Assembly (NCBI RefSeq): GCF_963666255.1
Contig: NZ_OY762656.1
Coordinates: forward strand, 1,426,001-1,490,000
Length of the DNA: 64,000 bases
Direction of reading: 5' to 3'
DNA from: an uncultured Propionivibrio sp.
GTDB lineage: Bacteria; Pseudomonadota; Gammaproteobacteria; Burkholderiales; Rhodocyclaceae
Each line of letters starts with the position of its first letter. Position 1 is the stretch's first letter. The notes beneath the pieces were generated by a model. The model had not been told where the DNA came from. It made no database searches and saw nothing but the letters and a program-made list of their open reading frames with translations. The translations under genes and the position numbers were made by a program. Positions 17,628 to 25,570 of this stretch are shown here, in pieces.

Positions 17628-18125
17628 ATGCGACGCTATACATTGAATATTGGCAACAGGGAATTTGTCGTTGACGTTCAGGAAACGGACTTCGACCAGT
17701 TCGAGGTCCAGGTTGGAGGCGAGGCGTACGTTGTGACGCTGGCTGAAGACCAGGCGGTGGGTGGCGTGGCGATTGCGCCGGCTGCTGCTGCGCCGGCACC
17801 GGCGCCGAAGGCTGCCCCGGCTGCTGCTCCGGCGGCTGCGGCTGCGCCTGCTGCTGCGGCTCCGGCTGCGGCTGCGCCGAAGAAGCAACCGGCGGGTGGT
17901 GGCGGCAAGGGCGCGCTGAAGGCGCCGATGCCTGGCGTGATTCTGGAAGTGAATGTCAAGGCTGGCGACAAGGTTGCACGTGGTCAGCAAGTGGCGATTC
18001 TGGACGCGATGAAGATGCACAACGTGATTGGTGCGCCGCGTGACGGCGTTATCGGTGAAGTGTGCGTGGCGGCGGGACAAAGTGTCGGTCACGGCGACGT
18101 GATCGTCACCTTCAAGGAGGACTGA
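17628..18125 (+). CDS. mmdC: Biotin carboxyl carrier subunit, copy 2
   Basis: This 165-aa paralogue of the preceding carrier has the same order: N-terminal module (MRRYTLNIGNREFVVDVQET), a slightly longer Ala/Pro linker, and a biotinyl domain with Lys129 in DAMKMHN. The first 50 residues differ clearly from copy 1, while the biotinyl domain is the same. The gene begins five bases after the copy 1 stop. AAGGAGG (17611-17617), which also lies at the end of copy 1, provides its ribosome-binding site. The beta gene follows with one base between them. Both copies are intact, and the copies probably supply biotin domains to one complex or to two. Confidence 0.9.
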   Translation: MRRYTLNIGNREFVVDVQETDFDQFEVQVGGEAYVVTLAEDQAVGGVAIAPAAAAPAPAPKAAPAAAPAAAAAPAAAAPAAAAPKKQPAGGGGKGALKAPMPGVILEVNVKAGDKVARGQQVAILDAMKMHNVIGAPRDGVIGEVCVAAGQSVGHGDVIVTFKED

Positions 18126-18126
18126 G

Positions 18127-19254
18127 ATGATCGATCAAGAAACGATCGGCCTGCTCATGAAAGGCGTCAATGGCGTCACATGGCAGTCGCTGGTCATGAT
18201 CGGCGTGTCGTTTGTCCTGTTCTATCTTGCGATCGTCAAGGACTACGAACCGCTGCTGCTGCTGCCGATTGGCGCGGGCTGTCTGCTCGCCAACCTGCCG
18301 CTGTCGCCGTTGATTGCCGAAGACGGGATGCTGAAGATTCTGTACGAGATGGGCGTGGGCAACGAAATGTTCCCGCTGCTGGTCTTCATCGGGATTGGTG
18401 CGCTGACCGACTTTGGACCGCTGCTGGAGAACCCGAAGTTCGTGCTGCTGGGTGCTGCGGGTCAGTTCGGGATCTTCCTGACGCTGATTCTGGCGCTGAT
18501 TCTGGGCTTCACGCAGAAGGAAGCGGCCTCGATCGGTATCATTGGCGCGATTGACGGACCGACGTCGATCTACGTGTCGGGCATTCTTGCACCGCATATG
18601 CTTGGGCCAATCACGGTGGCTGCGTACAGCTACATGTCGCTGGTTCCGATCATCATGCCGCCGGTGATTTACGCGCTGACGACGAAGCATGAGCGTGCGA
18701 TCCGCATGCCGTATGCGTCGCGCAAGATCAGCACGCGGACGCGGATCATGTTCCCGATCATCGTGACGGTGATGGTGGGTATCCTGGTGCCGTTTGCGAC
18801 GCCGCTGATCGGCATGCTGATGCTGGGCAACCTGATGAAGGAATCGGGTGCGGTGGAACGTCTGACGAAGGCCTCGTCGAACGAGATCGCGAACACGGTG
18901 ACCTTGTTCCTGGGTCTGGCGGTTGGCGGCACGATGGTTGGCACGGACTTCCTGAAGTACTCGACGCTGTTCATTCTGGGTCTGGGTCTTCTGGCGTTCG
19001 GTGTTGACTGTGCGGCCGGGGTGATCTTCGCGAAGATCCTGAACGTTCTGACGGGCGGCAAGGTGAACCCGATCATCGGCGCGGCGGGTATCAGCGCGTT
19101 CCCGATGGCGGCGCGGGTTTGCCAGCGCGTGGCGCAGGACGAGGACTTCGAGAACTTCCTGCTGATGCACGCGATGGGTGCGAACGCTGCGGGTCAGGTG
19201 GCCTCCGTGGTTGCCGGCGGTGTGGTGCTGGCGCTGATGGGTGCTGGCGGCTAA
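18127..19254 (+). CDS. mmdB: Sodium-pumping decarboxylase beta subunit (OadB/MmdB/GcdB)
   Basis: This 375-aa membrane protein with about nine to eleven helices decarboxylates carboxybiotin and exports Na+. Signature segments are ALTDFGPLLENP, IIGAIDGPTSIYVSG, KVNPIIGAAGISAFPMAARV and the final MHAMGANAAGQVASVVAGG. The aspartate of GAIDGPT corresponds to the residue considered essential for sodium binding in this family. The gene is the last of the operon and ends at a strong terminator. No carboxyltransferase alpha subunit lies up- or downstream, so it must be encoded elsewhere. Confidence 0.93.
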   Translation: MIDQETIGLLMKGVNGVTWQSLVMIGVSFVLFYLAIVKDYEPLLLLPIGAGCLLANLPLSPLIAEDGMLKILYEMGVGNEMFPLLVFIGIGALTDFGPLLENPKFVLLGAAGQFGIFLTLILALILGFTQKEAASIGIIGAIDGPTSIYVSGILAPHMLGPITVAAYSYMSLVPIIMPPVIYALTTKHERAIRMPYASRKISTRTRIMFPIIVTVMVGILVPFATPLIGMLMLGNLMKESGAVERLTKASSNEIANTVTLFLGLAVGGTMVGTDFLKYSTLFILGLGLLAFGVDCAAGVIFAKILNVLTGGKVNPIIGAAGISAFPMAARVCQRVAQDEDFENFLLMHAMGANAAGQVASVVAGGVVLALMGAGG

Positions 19255-19276
19255 GCCGTTCGAACCGTAGTCATGC

Positions 19277-19306
19277 AAAAAGCCCGCCTCACGGCGGGCT
19301 TTTTTT
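19277..19306 (+). terminator. Rho-independent terminator of the decarboxylase operon
   Basis: AGCCCGCC (19281-19288) and GGCGGGCT (19293-19300) form a perfect eight-base stem with loop TCAC. It is followed by a T run to 19306 and preceded by As, so it may also work from the other strand. Confidence 0.9.
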
Positions 19307-19322
19307 ATGGGCGTGGGCCGGG

Positions 19323-19349
19323 CAAAAAAACACCCGCCGGAGCGGGTGT
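19323..19349 (-). terminator. Rho-independent terminator of meaB
   Basis: ACACCCGC (19330-19337) and GCGGGTGT (19342-19349) form a perfect eight-base stem. On the minus strand the right arm is followed by seven Ts (the A run at 19324-19330), so it ends transcripts from the minus-strand meaB gene. Confidence 0.85.
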
Positions 19350-19381
19350 TCGATGTGCCGGGTAGCGATGCCGTTGCCGGA

Positions 19382-20392
19382 TCAGCTTTCGTGCAGGAAA
19401 TCGAGCAGCATGTGGGCGGCGGCGCCCGGCGTCATTTCGCCGGCGGCAACCTTGCGCGAAATCTCGGGCAGGGCCGAGTGGACCGAAGGGTTTTTGCGGA
19501 AACGGTAATGCAGACCCGACTCGATCATGCTCCACATCCAGGCGAGTGCCTGTTTCTTGCGCTTTTCCTCGAATTCTCCGGAGGTCTTCATGGCCGTGCA
19601 ATAGTTCTGGATTTCCTTCCAGAACTCGTCCATGCCCTGCTTCTGCAGCGCGCTGACGTTGATGACCGGCGGGCGCCAGTTCGGCGAGGTCGGGCGCAGC
19701 ATGTGCAGCGCCTGCTTCCACTGGGCGCGGGCGACGGCCGACATCTGCGGGTTGATGTCGCTCTTGTTGATGGCGACGAGGTCGGCGATTTCGACGATAC
19801 CCTTCTTGATCGCCTGCAGGTCGTCGCCGGCATTCGGCAACTGCACCAGCACGAACATGTCGACCATGCCGGCCACCGTCGTCTCGCTCTGGCCAACACC
19901 GACAGTCTCGACGAGGATGACGTCGTAGCCGGCGGCTTCACAGGCCAGCATCGATTCGCGCGTCTTTTCAGCCACGCCGCCGAGCGATCCGGCCGAGGGG
20001 CTGGGGCGGATGAAAGCTTCGTGACGCATGCACAGCTGTTCCATGCGTGTCTTGTCGCCGAGAATCGAGCCGCCCGAAACCGACGACGAAGGGTCGACCG
20101 CGAGGACGGCGAGTTTGTAGCCCTGGTCGATCAGCCAGACGCCCAATGCTTCGATGAAGGTCGACTTGCCGGCACCGGGGACGCCCGAAATGCCGATGCG
20201 GATGGCCTTGCCGGAATGCGGCAGGAGTCGTCCGAGAACCCGGTGGGCGCGGACCTGATGGTCGTCGCGGGTGGATTCAATCAGCGTGATGGTCTTGGCG
20301 AGTGCGCGCCGCTGGCCGGCGAGGACGCCGTCGATCAGGTGTTGATCGTCTGCGGTGAGGGCATTGCTGGGCGGGGTGGTGGTCGCATCCAT
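19382..20392 (-). CDS. meaB: Methylmalonyl-CoA mutase GTPase chaperone MeaB/ArgK
   Basis: This 336-aa P-loop GTPase of the SIMIBI class has G1 GISGVPGAGKST, Walker B-type AVDPSSS, DVILVETVGVGQSE (G3 region) and base-recognition NKSD. The protein protects methylmalonyl-CoA mutase from inactivation and gates adenosylcobalamin loading. I chose ATG 20392, since the frame continues upstream only to a TTG at 20470 and the conserved family region starts inside. It lies downstream of the mutase gene on the same strand but behind a terminator, so it may have its own promoter or receive read-through. Confidence 0.93.
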   Translation of the reverse strand: MDATTTPPSNALTADDQHLIDGVLAGQRRALAKTITLIESTRDDHQVRAHRVLGRLLPHSGKAIRIGISGVPGAGKSTFIEALGVWLIDQGYKLAVLAVDPSSSVSGGSILGDKTRMEQLCMRHEAFIRPSPSAGSLGGVAEKTRESMLACEAAGYDVILVETVGVGQSETTVAGMVDMFVLVQLPNAGDDLQAIKKGIVEIADLVAINKSDINPQMSAVARAQWKQALHMLRPTSPNWRPPVINVSALQKQGMDEFWKEIQNYCTAMKTSGEFEEKRKKQALAWMWSMIESGLHYRFRKNPSVHSALPEISRKVAAGEMTPGAAAHMLLDFLHES

Positions 20393-20489
20393 GGGAAAGT
20401 GTCTTTGGCTTGTAGCTGAAATCGGGACTGTGTAGACAATGCGTGCGGGTGAGGTTCCCGCCAACTGCAATTTCGTCCGCTCAAAAAGC

Positions 20490-20525
20490 GAAAAGCCAAA
20501 CCCCGGCGTCTGCCGGGGTTTGGCT
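20490..20525 (-). terminator. Terminator downstream of methylmalonyl-CoA mutase
   Basis: AGCCAAACCCCGGC (20494-20507) and GCCGGGGTTTGGCT (20512-20525) form a perfect 14-base stem with loop GTCT. On the minus strand a T-rich tract (TTTTCGCTTTTTGA) follows the stem. It separates the mutase gene from meaB. Confidence 0.85.
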
Positions 20526-20538
20526 GCTTACGACATGA

Positions 20539-22695
20539 TTAAGCCTTCTTGGCCTTGCGGATCTCTTCGAGCACCTTGCGGGCCGAGTCTTCGATACGCG
20601 TACCCGGGCCAAAGACGGCCTTGGCACCACCGGCGAACAGGGCATCGTAGTCCTGGGCCGGGATAACGCCACCGGCGAAGACGACGATGTCGTTAGCGCC
20701 TTGAGCCTTGAGCGCTTCGACGAGTTGCGGCACCAGGGTCTTGTGACCGGCGGCCAGCGACGAGCAGCCAACGGCGTGCACATCGTTTTCGATGGCCAGA
20801 CGGGCAGCTTCTTCCGGCGTCTGGAACAGCGGGCCGACGTCGACGTCGAATCCGAGGTCAGCGTAAGCCGTCGCAACCACCTTGGCGCCGCGGTCGTGAC
20901 CGTCCTGACCGAGCTTGGCGATCATGATGCGGGGGCGACGGCCTTCTTCGGCAGCGAACTTCTCGATGTCGGCCTTGATCGTTTCCCAGGTTTCCTGTCC
21001 TTGCACAACGCCTCCGTAGATGCCGGAAATGGTCTGGTTGTTGGCGCGGAAGCGGCCGAAGATCTTCTCGAGCGCATCCGACACTTCGCCGACCGTAGCG
21101 CGCAGACGCATGGCCTTGATGGCGAGATCCAGCAGGTTGCCTTCGCCGGTTTCGGCACACTTGGTCAGTGCGTCGAGAGCGGCTTGAACAGCGGCAGCGT
21201 CGCGGGTGGCGCGGATCTTCTTGATGCTGGCGATCTGCGACTCACGCACGGCGTGGTTGTCGATGTCGAGGATTTCGAGTTCGGCTTCCTTGGCCAGCTT
21301 GTACTTGTTGACGCCGACGATGACCTTCTTGCCGGAGTCGATGAGCGCTTGCGTTTCGGCAGCGCAGGTTTCGACCTGCATCTTGGCCCAGCCCGATTCG
21401 ACGGCCTTGACCATGCCGCCCATCTTGTCGATTTCCTGAATGATGGCCCAGGCCTTGTCGGCCATGTCTTGCGTCAGCTTTTCCATCATGTAGGAACCGG
21501 CCCACGGATCGACCACGTTACAGATCTTCGTTTCTTCCTGGATGATGATCTGCGTGTTACGGGCGATACGTGCCGAGAATTCGGTCGGCAGCGCGATCGC
21601 TTCGTCGAGCGCGTTGGTGTGCAGCGACTGGGTGCCGCCGAAAACGGCTGCCATGGCTTCGATCGTGGTGCGGATCACGTTGTTGTACGGATCCTGCTCG
21701 GTCAGCGACCAGCCGGAGGTCTGGCTGTGCGTACGGAGCATCATCGACTTCGGGCTCTTGGCGCCGAAACCGCTCATGATGCGATGCCACAGCATACGGG
21801 CAGCGCGCATCTTGGCGATTTCGAGGTAGAAGTTCATGCCGACGGCCCAGAAGAACGACAGGCGGCCAGCGAATTCATCAACGTCCATGCCCGAAGCGAT
21901 ACCGGTGCGAACATACTCGGCACCGTCGGCCAGCGTGAAGGCCATTTCGATCGCCTGGTTGGCACCGGCTTCCGAGATGTGGTAGCCGGAGATCGAAATC
22001 GAGTTGAACTTCGGCATGTTTTGCGCGGTGTAGCCGAAGATGTCGGCGATGATCTTCATCGACGGCTTGGGCGGGTAGATGTAGGTGTTGCGGACCATGA
22101 ACTCCTTCAGAATGTCGTTCTGAATGGTGCCGGTCAGCTTGTCCTGCGAAACGCCTTGTTCTTCAGCGGCGACGACGTATCCGGCCAGAACCGGCAGCAC
22201 GGCGCCGTTCATGGTCATCGAAACCGAAACCTTGTCGAGGGGGATGCCATCGAACAGGATCTTCATGTCTTCAACGGAGTCGATCGCCACGCCGGCCTTG
22301 CCGACGTCGCCGACGACGCGAGGATTATCCGAGTCATAACCGCGGTGCGTGGCCAGGTCGAACGCGACCGAGACGCCTTGGCCGCCGGCGGCCAGCGCCT
22401 TGCGGTAGAACGCGTTGGATTCCGTGGCGGTCGAGAAACCGGCATATTGACGGATCGTCCAGGGGCGGGCAGCGTACATGGTCGCTTGCGGGCCGCGGGT
22501 GTAGGGAGCGAAGCCAGGCAGCGTGTCGGTGCAGGGCAGGTCGGCAACGTCGGCCTTGGTGTACAGCGGCTTGACGGTGATCCCCTCGGAGGTGATCCAG
22601 TTCAGCTTCTCAATATCGCCACCCGGCGCAGACTTGCTGGCAGCCTTTTTCCAAGCGTCCAGATTGGACGAATCGGAGAATTTTTCGTTCGACAT
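20539..22695 (-). CDS. scpA: Methylmalonyl-CoA mutase, adenosylcobalamin-dependent
   Basis: This 718-aa single-chain mutase interconverts succinyl-CoA and (R)-methylmalonyl-CoA by a radical mechanism. The N-terminal TIM barrel includes [29 protein letters not shown] and the R-S-H-x-x-T-S-G region seen as [11 protein letters not shown]. The C-terminal cobalamin-binding domain has D598-x-H600-x-x-G603 in [11 protein letters not shown]600 being the lower cobalt ligand. The length fits the homodimeric type. ATG 22695 is preceded by AAGG. In a fermentative organism this enzyme runs toward methylmalonyl-CoA for propionate formation, and in a respiring one the reverse. The sequence does not tell which. 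Confidence 0.96.
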   Translation of the reverse strand: MSNEKFSDSSNLDAWKKAASKSAPGGDIEKLNWITSEGITVKPLYTKADVADLPCTDTLPGFAPYTRGPQATMYAARPWTIRQYAGFSTATESNAFYRKALAAGGQGVSVAFDLATHRGYDSDNPRVVGDVGKAGVAIDSVEDMKILFDGIPLDKVSVSMTMNGAVLPVLAGYVVAAEEQGVSQDKLTGTIQNDILKEFMVRNTYIYPPKPSMKIIADIFGYTAQNMPKFNSISISGYHISEAGANQAIEMAFTLADGAEYVRTGIASGMDVDEFAGRLSFFWAVGMNFYLEIAKMRAARMLWHRIMSGFGAKSPKSMMLRTHSQTSGWSLTEQDPYNNVIRTTIEAMAAVFGGTQSLHTNALDEAIALPTEFSARIARNTQIIIQEETKICNVVDPWAGSYMMEKLTQDMADKAWAIIQEIDKMGGMVKAVESGWAKMQVETCAAETQALIDSGKKVIVGVNKYKLAKEAELEILDIDNHAVRESQIASIKKIRATRDAAAVQAALDALTKCAETGEGNLLDLAIKAMRLRATVGEVSDALEKIFGRFRANNQTISGIYGGVVQGQETWETIKADIEKFAAEEGRRPRIMIAKLGQDGHDRGAKVVATAYADLGFDVDVGPLFQTPEEAARLAIENDVHAVGCSSLAAGHKTLVPQLVEALKAQGANDIVVFAGGVIPAQDYDALFAGGAKAVFGPGTRIEDSARKVLEEIRKAKKA

Positions 22696-22809
22696 GACTT
22701 TACCTTTCAGGAAGTAAAAACCGGGGCGTCATACGGCCATCTGCACGTTTTTCCGGCGCGGACCGTTTGTCCGGGCCGTCATGCGGCTGTAATCTGCCAT
22801 GAGCCATAA

Positions 22810-22838
22810 ATCGTACTTTAACGACACCCCCCTCACAA
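22810..22838 (-). promoter_or_regulatory. Possible promoter of the mutase gene
   Basis: On the minus strand TTGTGA (22838-22833), a 17-base spacer and TACGAT (22815-22810) lie about 115 bases before the mutase ATG. Spacing is ideal but both hexamers deviate from consensus, so the call is tentative. Confidence 0.35.
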
Positions 22839-22941
22839 GGCGAAGGCAGTCGAAATGTGGAAATCCACAAACGAAATAGGGCGATAGCGCCGGTTTCCAG
22901 GCTATGCCGCGGCACTATTTCCGGGGTTTTGCGCGGTCGCG

Positions 22942-23820
22942 CTAGAGGGCGATATAAAGTGCCAGCGGCACGAAAATGAGCGAGGCAATGTTGCCGACGA
23001 CGACGATCGCCGAAACCAGTCCGGGATCCTGTCCATAACGCTCGGCAAAGATGTAGTTCATGACTGCCGGGGGCAGCGCCGCGTACAGGATCAGCAAGCC
23101 CTGCATCGGCGGCGTCAGTGGCAGGAGCTTGGTCAGTGGCCAGGCGATCAGCAGGCTGGAAATCGGACAGAGGACGGCGCCAACGATGCCGATGCTCCAG
23201 TTCGACACGCGAAAGGTCGAAAAGCCGACGCCGAGCGCGAACAGGCCGAGCGGAATGGCGGCGTCACCAATCATGCGCAGGCTGCTGGCGAGCCAGTCGG
23301 GCAGGGCTAGGCCGGCCAGGCTCATCAGGACGCCGAGAATCATCGCCCAGAGCATCGGGCTCTTGAGTGTGCCGCGAATGTCGGTGCCGGGCGCGCAGAT
23401 GCGGATGCCGAGGGTGAAGTGGATCAGGCTGAAGATCATGAAGATCGATACGGCGGCCGGCAACAGGTCGGCGCCGAAGGCGAACAGCGTCAGCGGCAGG
23501 CCCATGTTGGCGACGTTGGAGAAGACCATCGCCGGGACGAAGGCCGGCACGCTGTATTTGAGCAGGCGGGCAACGCCCCAGGCGATGAGGCCGGATCCGA
23601 ACAGCATGATGATCGAACCGAGCAGCAGCGGCAGGTATTCGACGATATGGAAGTCCTTGGCGGCCATCGCCGAAAAGATCAGCGCCGGAAAGAGGACGTC
23701 GACCGACAGGCGATTGACCCAGCGCATGTCCGGCTTGGCGATGCGGCCATAACCGAAACCGATGGCGGAGACGACAAGTACCGGCGTGATGATACCGATG
23801 ATGCGAATGAAGAGATCCAT
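22942..23820 (-). CDS. AEC (auxin efflux carrier) family transporter
   Basis: This 292-aa protein has about ten membrane helices. Family hallmarks are the N-terminal LVVSAIGFGYGRIAK, NVANMGLPLTLFAFG in the middle, and the C-terminal ALPPAVMNYIFAERYGQDP. The proteobacterial AEC branch includes malonate and other carboxylate carriers as well as uncharacterised exporters, so the substrate is open. It follows the MFS gene by 67 bases on the same strand. Confidence 0.85.
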   Translation of the reverse strand: MDLFIRIIGIITPVLVVSAIGFGYGRIAKPDMRWVNRLSVDVLFPALIFSAMAAKDFHIVEYLPLLLGSIIMLFGSGLIAWGVARLLKYSVPAFVPAMVFSNVANMGLPLTLFAFGADLLPAAVSIFMIFSLIHFTLGIRICAPGTDIRGTLKSPMLWAMILGVLMSLAGLALPDWLASSLRMIGDAAIPLGLFALGVGFSTFRVSNWSIGIVGAVLCPISSLLIAWPLTKLLPLTPPMQGLLILYAALPPAVMNYIFAERYGQDPGLVSAIVVVGNIASLIFVPLALYIAL

Positions 23821-23887
23821 GTCGGGGAAATGCAGGCGTCTGCGGGTTGTCTGGTATGGCAGTTTAACCCGAGAACCGGGCGCTGCG

Positions 23888-25108
23888 TTACTTTGCCTGG
23901 GCGACCGGTGCAGCGACCGGGGCTTCGCGGATCGGCAGGTTCACCAGCGCGGCGAGGCCGGCAAGCGTGATGTCGGCATACCACATCCAGCTATAGTCGC
24001 CGAAACGGGTGATCGAGATGCCGCCAAGCCAGGCGCCGAGGAAACCGCCGATCTGATGCGAGAGCAGCGTCATCCCGAACAGCGTGCCGAGGTAGCGGAT
24101 GCCGAACAACTTGCCGACGATGGCGGCGGTCGGTGGGACGGTGGCCAGCCAGGTGAAGCCGAGGCCGGCTGCGAACAGGTAGAAGGTCAGGTCGGTACGC
24201 GGCGAAGCGAGGTAGAGTGCGATGAGCACGGCGCGCGAGCCGTACATCCAGAACAGCACGTATTTGCTGCGATAGCGGGCGACGCAGGCACCGGCGACGA
24301 GGCTGCCGAGGATGTTGGCGGCGCCGATGATGGCCAGCGACCAACTCGCGACCGAGGCCGGCAGTCCGCACAGATTGACTTCTCCCGGCAGGTGGGTCAC
24401 GAGAAAGGCGATGTGGAAGCCGCAGGTGAAAAAGCCGGCGTGCAGCAGCAGATAACTGCGGTCGCGGAAGGCATCCTTGAGACTCTGCCAGAGTCCTGCC
24501 CCCTGGGCGCCGTGACCGTGGTGGTCGGGCGCATGCGGTTCGGCGACCACGCGCACGAGCGGCAGGGCGGCCAGCGTGACGGCAGCGAGCGCCCACATTG
24601 CCCCCATCCAGCCCATGACCTGGATCAGTTTCTGCAGGATCGGCGCGAAAATGAACTGACCGAAGGAGCCGCCGGCGTTGATGATGCCGGACGCGGCACC
24701 GCGCGTTTGCGGTGGCAGGCGGTTGCTGACCGCGCCGATCAGAACGGAGAAACTGCCGGCCCCCGAGCCCATTGCCGAAAGGAGGCCGAGCGAGAGGATC
24801 AGTCCCGAGGTGCTGTCCATCCAGGGCGTGATGGCGCTGCCGATGGCCAGGGTGACGAGGCCGCAGGCGAGTACCTTGGCCGGGCCGTAACGGTCAGCGA
24901 AGGCGCCGGCGATCGGCTGGATCAGTCCCCACGTGAACTGGCCGACGGCCATCGCCAGACTGATGGCAGCAATGCCGAGGCCGGTACTGTCGTTGAGCGG
25001 CGCCAGGAAAAGGCCGAGCGATTGTCGCGCGCCCATCGTCACCATCAGGATGCCGGCGGCGGCAAGGGTGATGATCCAGAGGGCAGGCGTGTTGAGCGAT
25101 TTGAACAT
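23888..25108 (-). CDS. Major facilitator superfamily transporter
   Basis: This 406-aa protein has twelve predicted membrane helices and a central loop rich in His (PHAPDHHGHGAQGAG). The start is MFKSLNTPALWIITLAAAG. The motif A-like segment after helix 2 is AGAFADRYGPAKV, and the helix 5 segment is GIINAGGSFGQFIFAPILQ. The overall pattern is that of MFS carriers annotated as oxalate/formate-type or NNP-type antiporters, with no resolvable substrate. The His-rich loop could bind metal or simply be a linker. It is read in the same direction as hslR upstream, with a 59-base gap. Confidence 0.88.
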   Translation of the reverse strand: MFKSLNTPALWIITLAAAGILMVTMGARQSLGLFLAPLNDSTGLGIAAISLAMAVGQFTWGLIQPIAGAFADRYGPAKVLACGLVTLAIGSAITPWMDSTSGLILSLGLLSAMGSGAGSFSVLIGAVSNRLPPQTRGAASGIINAGGSFGQFIFAPILQKLIQVMGWMGAMWALAAVTLAALPLVRVVAEPHAPDHHGHGAQGAGLWQSLKDAFRDRSYLLLHAGFFTCGFHIAFLVTHLPGEVNLCGLPASVASWSLAIIGAANILGSLVAGACVARYRSKYVLFWMYGSRAVLIALYLASPRTDLTFYLFAAGLGFTWLATVPPTAAIVGKLFGIRYLGTLFGMTLLSHQIGGFLGAWLGGISITRFGDYSWMWYADITLAGLAALVNLPIREAPVAAPVAQAK

Positions 25109-25167
25109 GGATGGACGAGGTCGGCTGGAGGGGGTTCGAACGCGCCGGAACGGCGGAGTTCAATGGG

Positions 25168-25566
25168 TCAGGTGTTGTCGGTGAAGCGGTGGATCTGGCG
25201 GCGGTCGCGCTTGGTCGGGCGCTCGCCGCGCTCGCTGCCTGGCGCCGGGGCGAGTCGTCGCGCTTCCTGCTCGGTCGCACGCCGTTGCGCGCTTTGCTCG
25301 GTTTCCCGGTAAAGCTGCTGGGCGGCGCTGGCCGGTCCGCGTGTCGTGGCAATGGCGTGAACCACGATGCTCCAGCGCTGGTGACCGATGCTGAGATCAA
25401 TGGTGTCGCCGGGGCGCACTTCACGCGCCGGTTTGACCGCCGCGCCGTTGAGCCGGACATGGCCGGCATCGATGGCGGCCGTGGCGAGCGAACGCGTCTT
25501 GAAAAAACGTGTGGTCCACAGCCATTTATCGATCCGCAGGCTGGCCGACGTGGATTCTGCGCTCAA
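25168..25566 (-). CDS. hslR: Hsp15-like S4-domain RNA-binding protein
   Basis: This 132-aa protein opens with an S4 domain (LRIDKWLWTTRFFKTRSLATAAIDAGHVRLNG, in parts) followed by VRPGDTIDLSIG. It ends in a highly charged Arg-rich tail (RPTKRDRRQIHRF). Hsp15 binds free 50S subunits carrying nascent chains and helps recycle stalled ribosomes. The gene lies four bases after the RND pump stop, so it is likely co-transcribed with an unrelated efflux system. Confidence 0.9.
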   Translation of the reverse strand: MSAESTSASLRIDKWLWTTRFFKTRSLATAAIDAGHVRLNGAAVKPAREVRPGDTIDLSIGHQRWSIVVHAIATTRGPASAAQQLYRETEQSAQRRATEQEARRLAPAPGSERGERPTKRDRRQIHRFTDNT

Positions 25567-25570
25567 TCGA

